From: Acanthornis magna
Taxonomy: Eukaryota > Chordata > Aves > Passeriformes > Acanthizidae
Length of the DNA: 64,000 nucleotides
Reading direction: 5' to 3'
NCBI GenBank assembly: GCA_036785705.1
Contig: JAWUZG010000005.1
Coordinates: 1-64,000, forward strand
Below are positions 30,165-40,966 of this stretch, in pieces. Within the stretch, counting starts at the first letter, position 1; every line of letters begins with the position of its first letter. The notes beneath the pieces were generated by a model, which was not told the origin of the DNA, did no database searches, and saw only the letters and a program-made list of their open reading frames with translations. Made by a program: the position numbers and the translations under genes.

Positions 30165-31760
30165 ATGGAGTGCTGGATGTTCCTGGTCCTTGCTTTGAGA
30201 TTCCTCATTCAGTACCCGCAGCCCGTGGGCGACGGTTTGGATGAGGAGACACTGCGTCTGCACCTGGAGGTGCGTGCAAAGCGCCTGGAAGAGGAGAGGA
30301 TTCGGCTGGAACGGACGTTGGAGCAGCTCAGACAGATGCATAGTGGCAGGGCCTGGGGAGACCTGCTCTGGTCTCCCTTGCAGCACTGGCAGCTCTGGGC
30401 ATTTGCTGTGCTCCTGGTCCTTCTCTTGGCCGTCTGGTTTATGTGGAGGAAAAGGAGCCTGAGAAGAGAGGAGCATGAAGAAGAAAACGATGGTGCAAAT
30501 GAAGAGGAAGTGAGAAATATGGATGCAAATGAAGAAGAAGAGGTAGGAAATGAAGAGGAAGTCATCAATGAGGCTGCAAATGCAGAGAACAACGAAGTCG
30601 CAAATGAAGTCGCAGTAGAAGACCATGATGCTGATGATAACATTGGAAGGATTGTAATGGAGCGCGTCCAGTGGCCTGCCCGGAACCTGCGGACAGGCTG
30701 TGAGTGGACACATATGCTGGTAGACTATTTCATCTATTACTCTGGATGCGCCGAGTCAAACAGTTTCTACCCAGTGCTGCAGCGAGCCATCCCGGTGGGC
30801 AGTGCCTTTGAAGGTTGGAGTCCCCGTGAGGAGGATGTTGAATATCAATTTCTTGTACCCATGACTCCTCCCCGAGGGCACTCCTTCCACCTGGAGCTGT
30901 CCACTGCGAGGCAGAGGCACCTTAGGCATTTCTGTGTCCGTGTGGAGCTGGAGTGCACCTGCAGCAGAAAGCGGCGGCGTAAGAACATGCTGTGCTTCCT
31001 CCACCAGCCCGAGGAGGAGCTGAGGAGGAATCGAGATCCCAGCCTCCTTCGCACCCTGTGCACTGACTCCTACCTTGATGTGGAGAAAACAGGCCGCTGG
31101 TTCTACCAACTGATGAGGGCAACCCGGCCAGCATTGCCTCGCTCACACAATTGGCATTTAGTGCCGCTGCCCTCCAGACGCTCCTGCCAAATCAAGGTGA
31201 CCAACGGCAGCGAATCCTTCCGCATTGAGCTGATGTTTGGGGTGCAGCGAGGCGACTCAGACATCTTCGTTACCAGCCAGTCTGGAGAGCCCTACACCCT
31301 AACAACAGCCTGGCTTGAGTCCTATGCCGTGGCAGAGATGAAGTTCTTCAGGCACATCGCCAGGTATGCTCCCCCTGAGAGTGTGCACCTCAAATGCCTG
31401 CAGTTCTTCACACAACTTCAGCTGGGCCTAGGCTTTTACACCTATATCATAAAGACCATTGTCATGCACCTGCTGAATGTCCTACCCGAGTCACAGTGGT
31501 GCAGGAGATATTTCGTCAAGCGAATTTTGGATATCAGACGGGAGCTGCGCGTTAGCCTGAAAAGAAAATGCCTCAATCACTTTATTCTGGGCAACCAGAG
31601 GCTTCCTCTGGGGATCAATTTGCCCCAGGATGTCCAAACGGCTGACACATTCAATCTCTTCCATCACCTGGCGACGGATCCTGTTGCCCACTCCTGTGCC
31701 ATGAGTGATTACCGCATTCTGAAAGAGCGGCTCAGAAGAATCCTTGACATTGACAACTGA
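30165..31760 (+). CDS. ITPRIPL1: ITPRIPL1-like protein, unit 7 (intact, W321R)
   Basis: First copy whose protein departs from the unit 1-6 form: Q59H at the end of the coiled coil, H281Q, and W321R in the Mab-21 domain (ACCTGG changed to ACCCGG at about 31123). W321 is tryptophan in every other copy. The loss of a bulky aromatic for arginine could affect folding. The frame is otherwise open over all 531 codons. It shares the silent CTATGCC with units 8 and 10. Confidence 0.85.
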   Translation: MECWMFLVLALRFLIQYPQPVGDGLDEETLRLHLEVRAKRLEEERIRLERTLEQLRQMHSGRAWGDLLWSPLQHWQLWAFAVLLVLLLAVWFMWRKRSLRREEHEEENDGANEEEVRNMDANEEEEVGNEEEVINEAANAENNEVANEVAVEDHDADDNIGRIVMERVQWPARNLRTGCEWTHMLVDYFIYYSGCAESNSFYPVLQRAIPVGSAFEGWSPREEDVEYQFLVPMTPPRGHSFHLELSTARQRHLRHFCVRVELECTCSRKRRRKNMLCFLHQPEEELRRNRDPSLLRTLCTDSYLDVEKTGRWFYQLMRATRPALPRSHNWHLVPLPSRRSCQIKVTNGSESFRIELMFGVQRGDSDIFVTSQSGEPYTLTTAWLESYAVAEMKFFRHIARYAPPESVHLKCLQFFTQLQLGLGFYTYIIKTIVMHLLNVLPESQWCRRYFVKRILDIRRELRVSLKRKCLNHFILGNQRLPLGINLPQDVQTADTFNLFHHLATDPVAHSCAMSDYRILKERLRRILDIDN

Positions 31761-34357
31761 AAGAGGTTCTCCTGCACAGGGCTGTGCTTGTGATGCTGGC
31801 AGCTGGCGTCAGAGAACCAGCTCCTAGTACAAATCTTGTCCTTCAAGGAGAAGAGGATGCGTGCAGAGACTCTGGCAAAGGTCCCACAGCCTCTCCTGCT
31901 GCCTCAGCAGCTGGAGGGCCACAGGAGGGTTTACTCTACCTCCTCGTATCATTCCGTTTTCCAAAACAAGTCACCCAGATTGGCATGAAACCCTACTGGC
32001 ATATGAACTTTCCCACTCCTAGGAATGCAAATGAAGAGAGCACATGCCTTCCACGCATGGCCAAAGTCACCAAACCCATCCTGTGCCATGCTACTGTTCC
32101 AGCCCTTTGAGAAGGGCCAAACATTACAGGATGAAGGAAGTGGGAATGTGGGGCAGAAAATGACCAGAAACCAGGGAAAAATAGACTGAGAGGAAAAACT
32201 AGCTCTGTTTGCCCACGATCAGACAATGGGCTGTGCCTCTCCTTTTCCCCGGAAAGGACACCTTTATGTCAGCATTGTACCAATTGTGTTGGAGCTGACC
32301 TGAAATCTTGTATAGATAAGTATCTAGATGTCTATTTCCTAGATTAATAATATAATGTATACATATTATATATTCTATAGTTCATTAGTTATCATATAAA
32401 ATATTAAAATAAAACAAAACCATATACTAAAATAAATAATATCAAAAGTAAGAGATATGTAATTAGTATATCAAGATAAATAATAATGATAAATATTGGA
32501 AGATGTAAATACAATTAAAGAATAACAATATAGCACGTATTTAGTGTTGTCACTGTCTGTTGTGACACATAGTAACGCTCTTAGTGCATTTATGTCTGGA
32601 AAGATTTTAATGAAATAGATCTATTTATTGCCCAGATAACACATATATCAGATATTACATCTTTAATCTTATTTTTGTATGCAAGTAAAGCCGTATCTAG
32701 TGTCACTGTCTGTTGGGACACATAGTAATGCTCTAGAGTTAGTGCATTTATGAGTGGCAAGCCTGAAAATGCTTTGCTCTTGCTTCAATAAAATGCAACA
32801 TTGCAGAATGTGGATGGTGCAAGCCTTTCTTGATGTCAGCCAGACCTATGAGTAAATCTCAGGAGTTGTGAATCTGGCCTGGTGAACAGGCTCGTTGAAC
32901 TCAAGCAAACTTGCAGTGCTGAAGTGGTTCTAATCAGAACTTAAGCCCAGCTGCCAGGGGCCGCTGTGATCTCAGAATCATAGAGCGCCTGGTCTTGGAA
33001 GGCTCCTTGCAAATGCTCTTGTTGCAAGCCTGCTGCCATGGGCAGGGACACCTTGCGCTAGGCCAGGTTGCTCCAGGGCGCATGCAGCCTGGCCTGGAAC
33101 GCTGCCAGCCATGGGGCAGCCACAGCTTCTGTGGGCAGCGTGGGCCAGGGCCTCAGCAGCCTCAGAGGCCAGAATTCCTTCCACACCTGCGGCCTAAGCC
33201 CTAAGTGGCGTCAGCGGGAAGCCACTGTCCCTGGGGCTGTCCCTGCAGGCCCTTGCAAACAGCCCCTGCGCAGGTCTCTTGGGCTCCCTTCAGGCACTGA
33301 AAGGCCACCGCAGGAAGGTGCCCCCGCAGAAGGCCTTGGAGAGCACTGGGGGCCAGCAGTGCCACCATCGGGGCAGCAAGCAGGGCCTGGCGCGGCCGTC
33401 GGGGCGGGAGGGCACAGGGCACAGGGCGCTGAGGCCCTGCCAGCCGCAGCAGGGAGCTCTGGGCTGCGGCCGGCAGACAGCCACCCACGGGAGATTTGTG
33501 CAGCAGCAAGGACGCAGGGCTTCTGATGTGTTAGAAAGCAGAGAAGAGCTTGAGAATGGCCACGCGAGGATCAGGGTGTCTCCCTGTGCAGAAAAACAAT
33601 GCGACAGCAGAGGTTTATGTGTGGAAAAGACACAGAGGAGTCCTGTACCTTGAATGGAAGAAAGGGGAGAGGCCATGGGGCATTTCCTATGGGATCTCTC
33701 ACACTGTTGGAGGACACAGCCTCCTTTTTATCCTCATTTCCCCGGTGCATCACTTTCCTCCTTCCCCCATTGGCTGAGGTACATGGCAGGTGCAGATTTC
33801 CCAAATTGCCTTTCTTTTGCCCCTTCTAAAATGCAGCCTCTTCTTTTTCTCTTTTTTTCTTTTTAATATATCTAACCAAACACTATTCACAATTCTGCTA
33901 AGACTTTATTGTTTTTCTCTAAGTTCAGGAATTTAACATGGCCATGGCTGAGCAACAGTCTGTGCCCAGGGAAATGGCTGAGTCAGCAGCCTCAGAAAGA
34001 TTTCAAAGTCATGTGGATTTGGCATTCGGGGCCCTGGCTGATTGGCGCAGAAGGCAATGGTAGGTTTGAGGTTGGACTGTGTGATCTTCAGGGTCTTTTC
34101 CAACCTCGTTGACTGCGAGATTTCAGTGTAGCTCAGCTAGTGTGGAGTCAAGGCTTGAACTCAATGGTCCTCAAGGGTGTCTTCCAGCATGGATCTCTAT
34201 GAGATTGCCAACGGAGGGCAGCTGGTAAGAAAGACAAAAGAAGGAGCAAAGGAAGTTCTTTGAAGAAGGTTCCCTCAAAGGCAGCCTTAAGCAGTACAGC
34301 AGGGCCACTGGGAGCGGCTGAGCTGGGGTGGGGACAAAGAGCGCGGCTGGCCTGGCT

Positions 34358-34462
34358 GTGATGTGCTGTGGCACCTGTGACATCACGGGGGACGTGTGAC
34401 AATGGGGGCAGCCATAAAAGGCCCCAGCAGGCAACGCTGCCCCGGCAGAGCCCGGGCAAGTG
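34358..34462 (+). promoter_or_regulatory. Unit 8 core promoter and exon 1
   Basis: CRE-like site, ATAAAAG at 34414-34420 and donor at 34463, unchanged. Confidence 0.6.
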
Positions 34463-34767
34463 GTGAGTGCACACGTGGTGGGGAGGCTGGGCTGGACAAG
34501 GGCTGGGGCGGGAGCGCTGTACCCGGGGGTGGGTTCTCCCCGTGCGTGCAGGGACAGCCCCTCCCGGGGGAACCTTGGGCAGGGCACAGTGCTGCTGCTG
34601 CTGCTGCTGCTGGGGCAGTGGGACAGGCCTTGCTTCCTGCCAGCTCTCTGGGGCCCTTTCCTTCCTGCTCTCGCCTGACCCCTGTCATTCCCACCCCTGC
34701 TGCCCCTGCGGCCAGCTGCCTCCCTGCCAGCCCCACTCAAGGCCTTCTCTCCATGCTCCTGCAGACC

Positions 34768-36363
34768 ATGGAGTGCTGGATGTTCCTGGTCCTTGCTTTG
34801 AGATTCCTCATTCAGTACCCGCAGCCCATGGGCGACGGTTTGGATGAGGAGACACTGTGTCTGCACCTGGAGGTGCGTGCAAAGCGCCTGGAAGAGGAGA
34901 GGATTCGGCTGGAACGGACGTTGGAGCAGCTCAGACAGATGCATAGTGGCAGGGCCTGGGGAGACCTGCTCTGGTCTCCCTTGCAGCACTGGCAGCTCTG
35001 GGCATTTGCTGTGCTCCTGGTCCTTCTCTTGGCCGTCTGGTTTATGTGGAGGAAAAGGAGCCTGAGAAGAGAGGAGCATGAAGAAGAAAACGATGGTGCA
35101 AATGAAGAGGAAGTGAGAAATATGGATGCAAATGAAGAAGAAGAGGTAGGAAATGAAGAGGAAGTCATCAATGAGGCTGCAAATGCAGAGAACAACGAAG
35201 TCGCAAATGAAGTCGCAGTAGAAGACCATGATGCTGATGATAACATTGGAAGGATTGTAATGGAGCGCATCCAGTGGCCTGCCCGGAACCTGCGGACAGG
35301 CTGTGAGTGGACACATATGCTGGTAGACTATTTCATCTATTACTCTGGATGCGCCGAGTCAAACAGTTTCTACCCAGTGCTGCAGCGAGCCATCCCGGTG
35401 GGCAGTGCCTTTGAAGGTTGGAGTCCCCGTGAGGAGGATGTTGAATATCAATTTCTTGTACCCATGACTCCTCCCCGAGGGCACTCCTTCCACCTGGAGC
35501 TGTCCACTGCGAGGCAGAGGCACCTTAGGCATTTCTGTGTCCGTGTGGAGCTGGAGTGCACCTGCAGCAGAAAGCGGCGGCGTAAGAACATGCTGTGCTT
35601 CCTCCACCACCCCGAGGAGGAGCTGAGGAGGAATCGAGATCCCAGCCTCCTTCGCACCCTGTGCACTGACTCCTACCTTGATGTGGAGAAAACAGGCCGC
35701 TGGTTCTACCAACTGATGAGGGCAACCTGGCCAGCATTGCCTCGCTCACACAATTGGCATTTAGTGCCGCTGCCCTCCAGACGCTCCTGCCAAATCAAGG
35801 TGACCAACGGCAGCGAATCCTTCCGCATTGAGCTGATGTTTGGGGTGCAGCGAGGCGACTCAGACATCTTCGTTACCAGCCAGTCTGGAGAGCCCTACAC
35901 CCTAACAACAGCCTGGCTTGAGTCCTATGCCGTGGCAGAGATGAAGTTCTTCAGGCACATCGCCAGGTATGCTCCCCCTGAGAGTGTGCACCTCAAATGC
36001 CTGCAGTTCTTCACACAACTTCAGCTGGGCCTAGGCTTTTACACCTATATCATAAAGACCATTGTCATGCACCTGCTGAATGTCCTACCCGAGTCACAGT
36101 GGTGCAGGAGATATTTCGTCAAGCGAATTTTGGATATCAGAAGGGAGCTGCGCGTTAGCCTGAAAAGAAAATGCCTCAATCACTTTATTCTGGGCAACCA
36201 GAGGCTTCCTCTGGGGATCAATTTGCCCCAGGATGTCCAAACGGCTGACACATTCAATCTCTTCCATCACCTGGCGACAGATCCTGTTGCCCACTCCTGT
36301 GCCATGAGTGATTACCGCATTCTGAAAGAGCGGCTCAGAAGAATCCTTGACATTGACAACTGA
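34768..36363 (+). CDS. ITPRIPL1: ITPRIPL1-like protein, unit 8 (intact, V21M R31C)
   Basis: Open over 531 codons. Private changes V21M (CCCATGGGC) and R31C (CTGTGTCTG) fall in the presumed extracytoplasmic N-terminal part, just after the signal-like segment and at the start of the coiled coil. R31C adds a cysteine that could form a disulfide. Q59H and V168I are also present. H281 and A503 are the common forms. Confidence 0.87.
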   Translation: MECWMFLVLALRFLIQYPQPMGDGLDEETLCLHLEVRAKRLEEERIRLERTLEQLRQMHSGRAWGDLLWSPLQHWQLWAFAVLLVLLLAVWFMWRKRSLRREEHEEENDGANEEEVRNMDANEEEEVGNEEEVINEAANAENNEVANEVAVEDHDADDNIGRIVMERIQWPARNLRTGCEWTHMLVDYFIYYSGCAESNSFYPVLQRAIPVGSAFEGWSPREEDVEYQFLVPMTPPRGHSFHLELSTARQRHLRHFCVRVELECTCSRKRRRKNMLCFLHHPEEELRRNRDPSLLRTLCTDSYLDVEKTGRWFYQLMRATWPALPRSHNWHLVPLPSRRSCQIKVTNGSESFRIELMFGVQRGDSDIFVTSQSGEPYTLTTAWLESYAVAEMKFFRHIARYAPPESVHLKCLQFFTQLQLGLGFYTYIIKTIVMHLLNVLPESQWCRRYFVKRILDIRRELRVSLKRKCLNHFILGNQRLPLGINLPQDVQTADTFNLFHHLATDPVAHSCAMSDYRILKERLRRILDIDN

Positions 36364-38960
36364 AAGAGGTTCTCCTGCACAGGGCTGTGCTTGTGATGCT
36401 GGCAGCTGGCATCAGAGAACCAGCTCCTAGTACAAATCTTGTCCTTCAAGGAGAAGAGGATGCGTGCAGAGACTCTGGCAAAGGTCCCACAGCCTCTCCT
36501 GCTGCCTCAGCAGCTGGAGGGCCACAGGAGGGTTTACTCTACCTCCTCGTATCATTCCGTTTTCCAAAACAAGTCACCCAGATTGGCATGAAACCCTACT
36601 GGCATATGAACTTTCCCACTCCTAGGAATGCAAATGAAGAGAGCACATGCCTTCCACGCATGGCCAAAGTCACCAAACCCATCCTGTGCCATGCTACTGT
36701 TCCAGCCCTTTGAGAAGGGCCAAACATTACAGGATGAAGGAAGTGGGAATGTGGGGCAGAAAATGACCAGAAACCAGGGAAAAATAGACTGAGAGGAAAA
36801 ACTAGCTCTGTTTGCCCACGATCAGACAATGGGCTGTGCCTCTCCTTTTCCCCGGAAAGGACACCTTTATGTCAGCATTGTACCAATTGTGTTGGAGCTG
36901 ACCTGAAATCTTGTATAGATAAGTATCTAGATGTCTATTTCCTAGATTAATAATATAATGTATACATATTATATATTCTATAGTTCATTAGTTATCATAT
37001 AAAATATTAAAATAAAACAAAACCATATACTAAAATAAATAATATCAAAAGTAAGAAATATGTAATTAGTATATCAAGATAAATAATAATGATAAATATT
37101 GGAAGATGTAAATACAATTAAAGAATAACAATATAGCACGTATTTAGTGTTGTCACTGTCTGTTGTGACACATAGTAACGCTCTTAGTGCATTTATGTCT
37201 GGAAAGATTTTAATGAAATAGATCTATTTATTGCCCAGATAACACATATATCAGATATTACATCTTTAATCTTATTTTTGTATGCAAGTAAAGCCGTATC
37301 TAGTGTCACTGTCTGTTGGGACACATAGTAATGCTCTAGAGTTAGTGCATTTATGAGTGGCAAGCCTGAAAATGCTTTGCTCTTGCTTCAAGAAAATGCA
37401 ACATTGCAGAATGTGGATGGTGCAAGCCTTTCTTGATGTCAGCCAGACCTATGAGTAAATCTCAGGAGTTGTGAATCTGGCCTGGTGAACAGGCTCATTG
37501 AACTCAAGCAAACTTGCAGTGCTGAAGTGGTTCTAATCAGAACTTAAGCCCAGCTGCCAGGGGCCGCTGTGATCTCAGAATCATAGAGCGCCTGGTCTTG
37601 GAAGGCTCCTTGCAAATGCTCTTGTTGCAAGCCTGCTGCCATGGGCAGGGACACCTTGCGCTAGGCCAGGTTGCTCCAGGGCGCATGCAGCCTGGCCTGG
37701 AACGCTGCCAGCCATGGGGCAGCCACAGCTTCTGTGGGCAGCGTGGGCCAGGGCCTCAGCAGCCTCAGAGGCCAGAATTCCTTCCACACCTGCGGCCTAA
37801 GCCCTAAGTGGCGTCAGCGGGAAGCCACTGTCCCTGGGGCTGTCCCTGCAGGCCCTTGCAAACAGCCCCTGCGCAGGTCTCTTGGGCTCCCTTCAGGCAC
37901 TGAAAGGCCACCGCAGGAAGGTGCCCCCGCAGAAGGCCTTGGAGAGCACTGGGGGCCAGCAGTGCCACCATCGGGGCAGCAAGCAGGGCCTGGCGCGGCC
38001 GTCGGGGCGGGAGGGCACAGGGCACAGGGCGCTGAGGCCCTGCCAGCTGCAGCAGGGAGCTCTGGGCTGCGGCCGGCAGACAGCCACCCACGGGAGATGT
38101 GTGCAGCAGCAAGGACGCAGGGCTTCTGATGTGTTAGAAAGCAGAGAAGAGCTTGAGAATGGCCACGCAAGGATCAGGGTGTCTCCCTGTGCAGAAAAAC
38201 AATGCGACAGCAGAGGTTTATGTGTGGAAAAGACACAGAGGAGTCCTGTACCTTGAATGGAAGAAAGGGGAGAGGCCATGGGGCATTTCCTATGGGATCT
38301 CTCACACTGTTGGAGGACACAGCCTCCTTTTTATCCTCATTTCCCCGGTGCGTCACTTTCCTCCTTCCCCCATTGGCTGAGGTACATGGCAGGTGCAGAT
38401 TTCCCAAATTGCCTTTCTTTTGCCCCTTCTAAAATGCAGCCTCTTCTTTTTCTCTTTTTTTCTTTTTAATATATCTAACCAAACACTATTCACAATTCTG
38501 CTAAGACTTTATTGTTTTTCTCTAAGTTCAGGAATTTAACATGGCCATGGCTGAGCAACAGTCTGTGCCCAGGGAAATGGCTGAGTCAGCAGCCTCAGAA
38601 AGATTTCAAAGTCATGTGGATTTGGCATTCGGGGCCCTGGCTGATTGGCGCAGAAGGCAATGGTAGGTTTGAGGTTGGACTGTGTGATCTTCATGGTCTT
38701 TTCCAACCTCGTTGACTGCGAGATTTCAGTGTAGCTCAGCTAGTGTGGAGTCAAGGCTTGAACTCAATGGTCCTCAAGGGTGTCTTCCAGCATGGATCTC
38801 TATGAGATTGCCAACGGAGGGCAGCTGGTAAGAAAGACAAAAGAAGGAGCAAAGGAAGTTCTTTGAAGAAGGTTCCCTCAAAGGCAGCCTTAAGCAGTAC
38901 AGCAGGGCCACTGGGAGCGGCTGAGCTGGGGTGGGGACAAAGAGCGCGGCTGGCCTGGCT

Positions 38961-39065
38961 GTGATGTGCTGTGGCACCTGTGACATCACGGGGGACGTGT
39001 GACAATGGGGGCAGCCATAAAAGGCCCCAGCAGGCAACGCTGCCCCGGCAGAGCCCGGGCAAGTG
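38961..39065 (+). promoter_or_regulatory. Unit 9 core promoter and exon 1
   Basis: CRE-like site, ATAAAAG at 39017-39023 and donor at 39066, unchanged. Confidence 0.6.
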
Positions 39066-39370
39066 GTGAGTGCACACGTGGTGGGGAGGCTGGGCTGGAC
39101 AAGGGCTGGGGCGGGAGCGCTGCACCCGGGGGTGGGTTCTCCCCGTGCGTGCAGGGACAGCCCCTCCCGGGGGAACCTTGGGCAGGGCACAGTGCTGCTG
39201 CTGCTGCTGCTGCTGGGGCAGTGGGACAGGCCTTGCTTCCTGCCAGCTCTCTGGGGCCCTTTCCTTCCTGCTCTCGCCTGACCCCTGTCATTCCCACCCC
39301 TGCTGCCCCTGCGGCCAGCTGCCTCCCTGCCAGCCCCACTCAAGGCCTTCTCTCCATGCTCCTGCAGACC

Positions 39371-40966
39371 ATGGAGTGCTGGATGTTCCTGGTCCTTGCT
39401 TTGAGATTCCTCATTCAGTACCCGCAGCCCGTGGGCGACGGTTTGGATGAGGAGACACTGCGTCTGCACCTGGAGGTGCGTGCAAAGCGCCTGGAAGAGG
39501 AGAGGATTCGGCTGGAACGGACGTTGGAGCAGCTCAGACAGATGCAGAGTGGCAGGGCCTGGGGAGACCTGCTCTGGTCTCCCTTGCAGCACTGGCAGCT
39601 CTGGGCATTTGCTGTGCTCCTGGTCCTTCTCTTGGCCGTCTGGTTTATGTGGAGGAAAAGGAGCCTGAGAAGAGAGGAGCATGAAGAAGAAAACGATGGT
39701 GCAAATGAAGAGGAAGTGAGAAATATGGATGCAAATGAAGAAGAAGAGGTAGGAAATGAAGAGGAAGTCATCAATGAGGCTGCAAATGCAGAGAACAACG
39801 AAGTCGCAAATGAAGTCGCAGTAGAAGACCATGATGCTGATGATAACATTGGAAGGATTGTAATGGAGCGCATCCAGTGGCCTGCACGGAACCTGCGGAC
39901 AGGCTGTGAGTGGACACATATGCTGGTAGACTATTTCATCTATTACTCTGGATGCGCCGAGTCAAACAGTTTCTACCCAGTGCTGCAGCGAGCCATCCCG
40001 GTGGGCAGTGCCTTTGAAGGTTGGAGTCCCCGTGAGGAGGATGTTGAATATCAATTTCTTGTACCCATGACTCCTCCCCGAGGGCACTCCTTCCACCTGG
40101 AGCTGTCCACTGCGAGGCAGAGGCACCTTAGGCATTTCTGTGTCCGTGTGGAGCTGGAGTGCACCTGCAGCAGAAAGCGGCGGCGTAAGAACATGCTGTG
40201 CTTCCTCCACCAGCCCGAGGAGGAGCTGAGGAGGAATCGAGATCCCAGCCTCCTTCGCACCCTGTGCACTGACTCCTACCTTGATGTGGAGAAAACAGGC
40301 CGCTGGTTCTACCAACTGATGAGGGCAACCTGGCCAGCATTGCCTCGCTCACACAATTGGCATTTAGTGCCGCTGCCCTCCAGACGCTCCTGCCAAATCA
40401 AGGTGACCAACGGCAGCGAATCCTTCCGCATTGAGCTGATGTTTGGGGTGCAGCGAGGCGACTCAGACATCTTCGTTACCAGCCAGTCTGGAGAGCCCTA
40501 CACCCTAACAACAGCCTGGCTTGAGTCCTACGCCGTGGCAGAGATGAAGTTCTTCAGGCACATCGCCAGGTATGCTCCCCCTGAGAGTGTGCACCTCAAA
40601 TGCCTGCAGTTCTTCACACAACTTCAGCTGGGCCTAGGCTTTTACACCTATATCATAAAGACCATTGTCATGCACCTGCTGAATGTCCTACCCGAGTCAC
40701 AGTGGTGCAGGAGATATTTCGTCAAGCGAATTTTGGATATCAGAAGGGAGCTGCGCGTTAGCCTGAAAAGAAAATGCCTCAATCACTTTATTCTGGGCAA
40801 CCAGAGGCTTCCTCTGGGGATCAATTTGCCCCAGGATGTCCAAACGGCTGACACATTCAATCTCTTCCATCACCTGGTGACGGATCCTGTTGCCCACTCC
40901 TGTGCCATGAGTGATTACCGCATTCTGAAAGAGCGGCTCAGAAGAATCCTTGACATTGACAACTGA
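39371..40966 (+). CDS. ITPRIPL1: ITPRIPL1-like protein, unit 9 (intact, H281Q A503V)
   Basis: Open over 531 codons with V168I, H281Q and A503V. The silent GCACGG in codon 172 and the 3'-flank variants tie it to units 11-13. It may therefore be the nearest intact relative of the coding half that later acquired the frameshift. R207 is still arginine here, so R207Q arose afterwards or came from elsewhere. Confidence 0.88.
   Translation: MECWMFLVLALRFLIQYPQPVGDGLDEETLRLHLEVRAKRLEEERIRLERTLEQLRQMQSGRAWGDLLWSPLQHWQLWAFAVLLVLLLAVWFMWRKRSLRREEHEEENDGANEEEVRNMDANEEEEVGNEEEVINEAANAENNEVANEVAVEDHDADDNIGRIVMERIQWPARNLRTGCEWTHMLVDYFIYYSGCAESNSFYPVLQRAIPVGSAFEGWSPREEDVEYQFLVPMTPPRGHSFHLELSTARQRHLRHFCVRVELECTCSRKRRRKNMLCFLHQPEEELRRNRDPSLLRTLCTDSYLDVEKTGRWFYQLMRATWPALPRSHNWHLVPLPSRRSCQIKVTNGSESFRIELMFGVQRGDSDIFVTSQSGEPYTLTTAWLESYAVAEMKFFRHIARYAPPESVHLKCLQFFTQLQLGLGFYTYIIKTIVMHLLNVLPESQWCRRYFVKRILDIRRELRVSLKRKCLNHFILGNQRLPLGINLPQDVQTADTFNLFHHLVTDPVAHSCAMSDYRILKERLRRILDIDN

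Larger units (their letters stand above)
27621..32223 (+). repeat. Array unit 7 (4603 bp)
   Basis: First unit of a second subgroup: AATCATAGAG in place of AATCACAGAG at the CR1 start (28373), CCAGGGCGC in place of CCAAGGCGC (about 28471), and TTCCCCGGTG (29136). These are kept in units 8-11. Sub-elements: CR1 minus 28371-28600, CR1 plus 29461-29603, intron 29860-30161. Confidence 0.97.
32224..36826 (+). repeat. Array unit 8 (4603 bp)
   Basis: Private changes include AAGAGATATG in the AT-rich block (about 32452), GAGATTTGTG (33491) and GCTGTACCC in the intron (about 34519). It shares CTATGCCGTG and GGCATCAG with unit 10. Sub-elements: CR1 minus 32974-33203, CR1 plus 34064-34206, intron 34463-34764. 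Confidence 0.97.
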
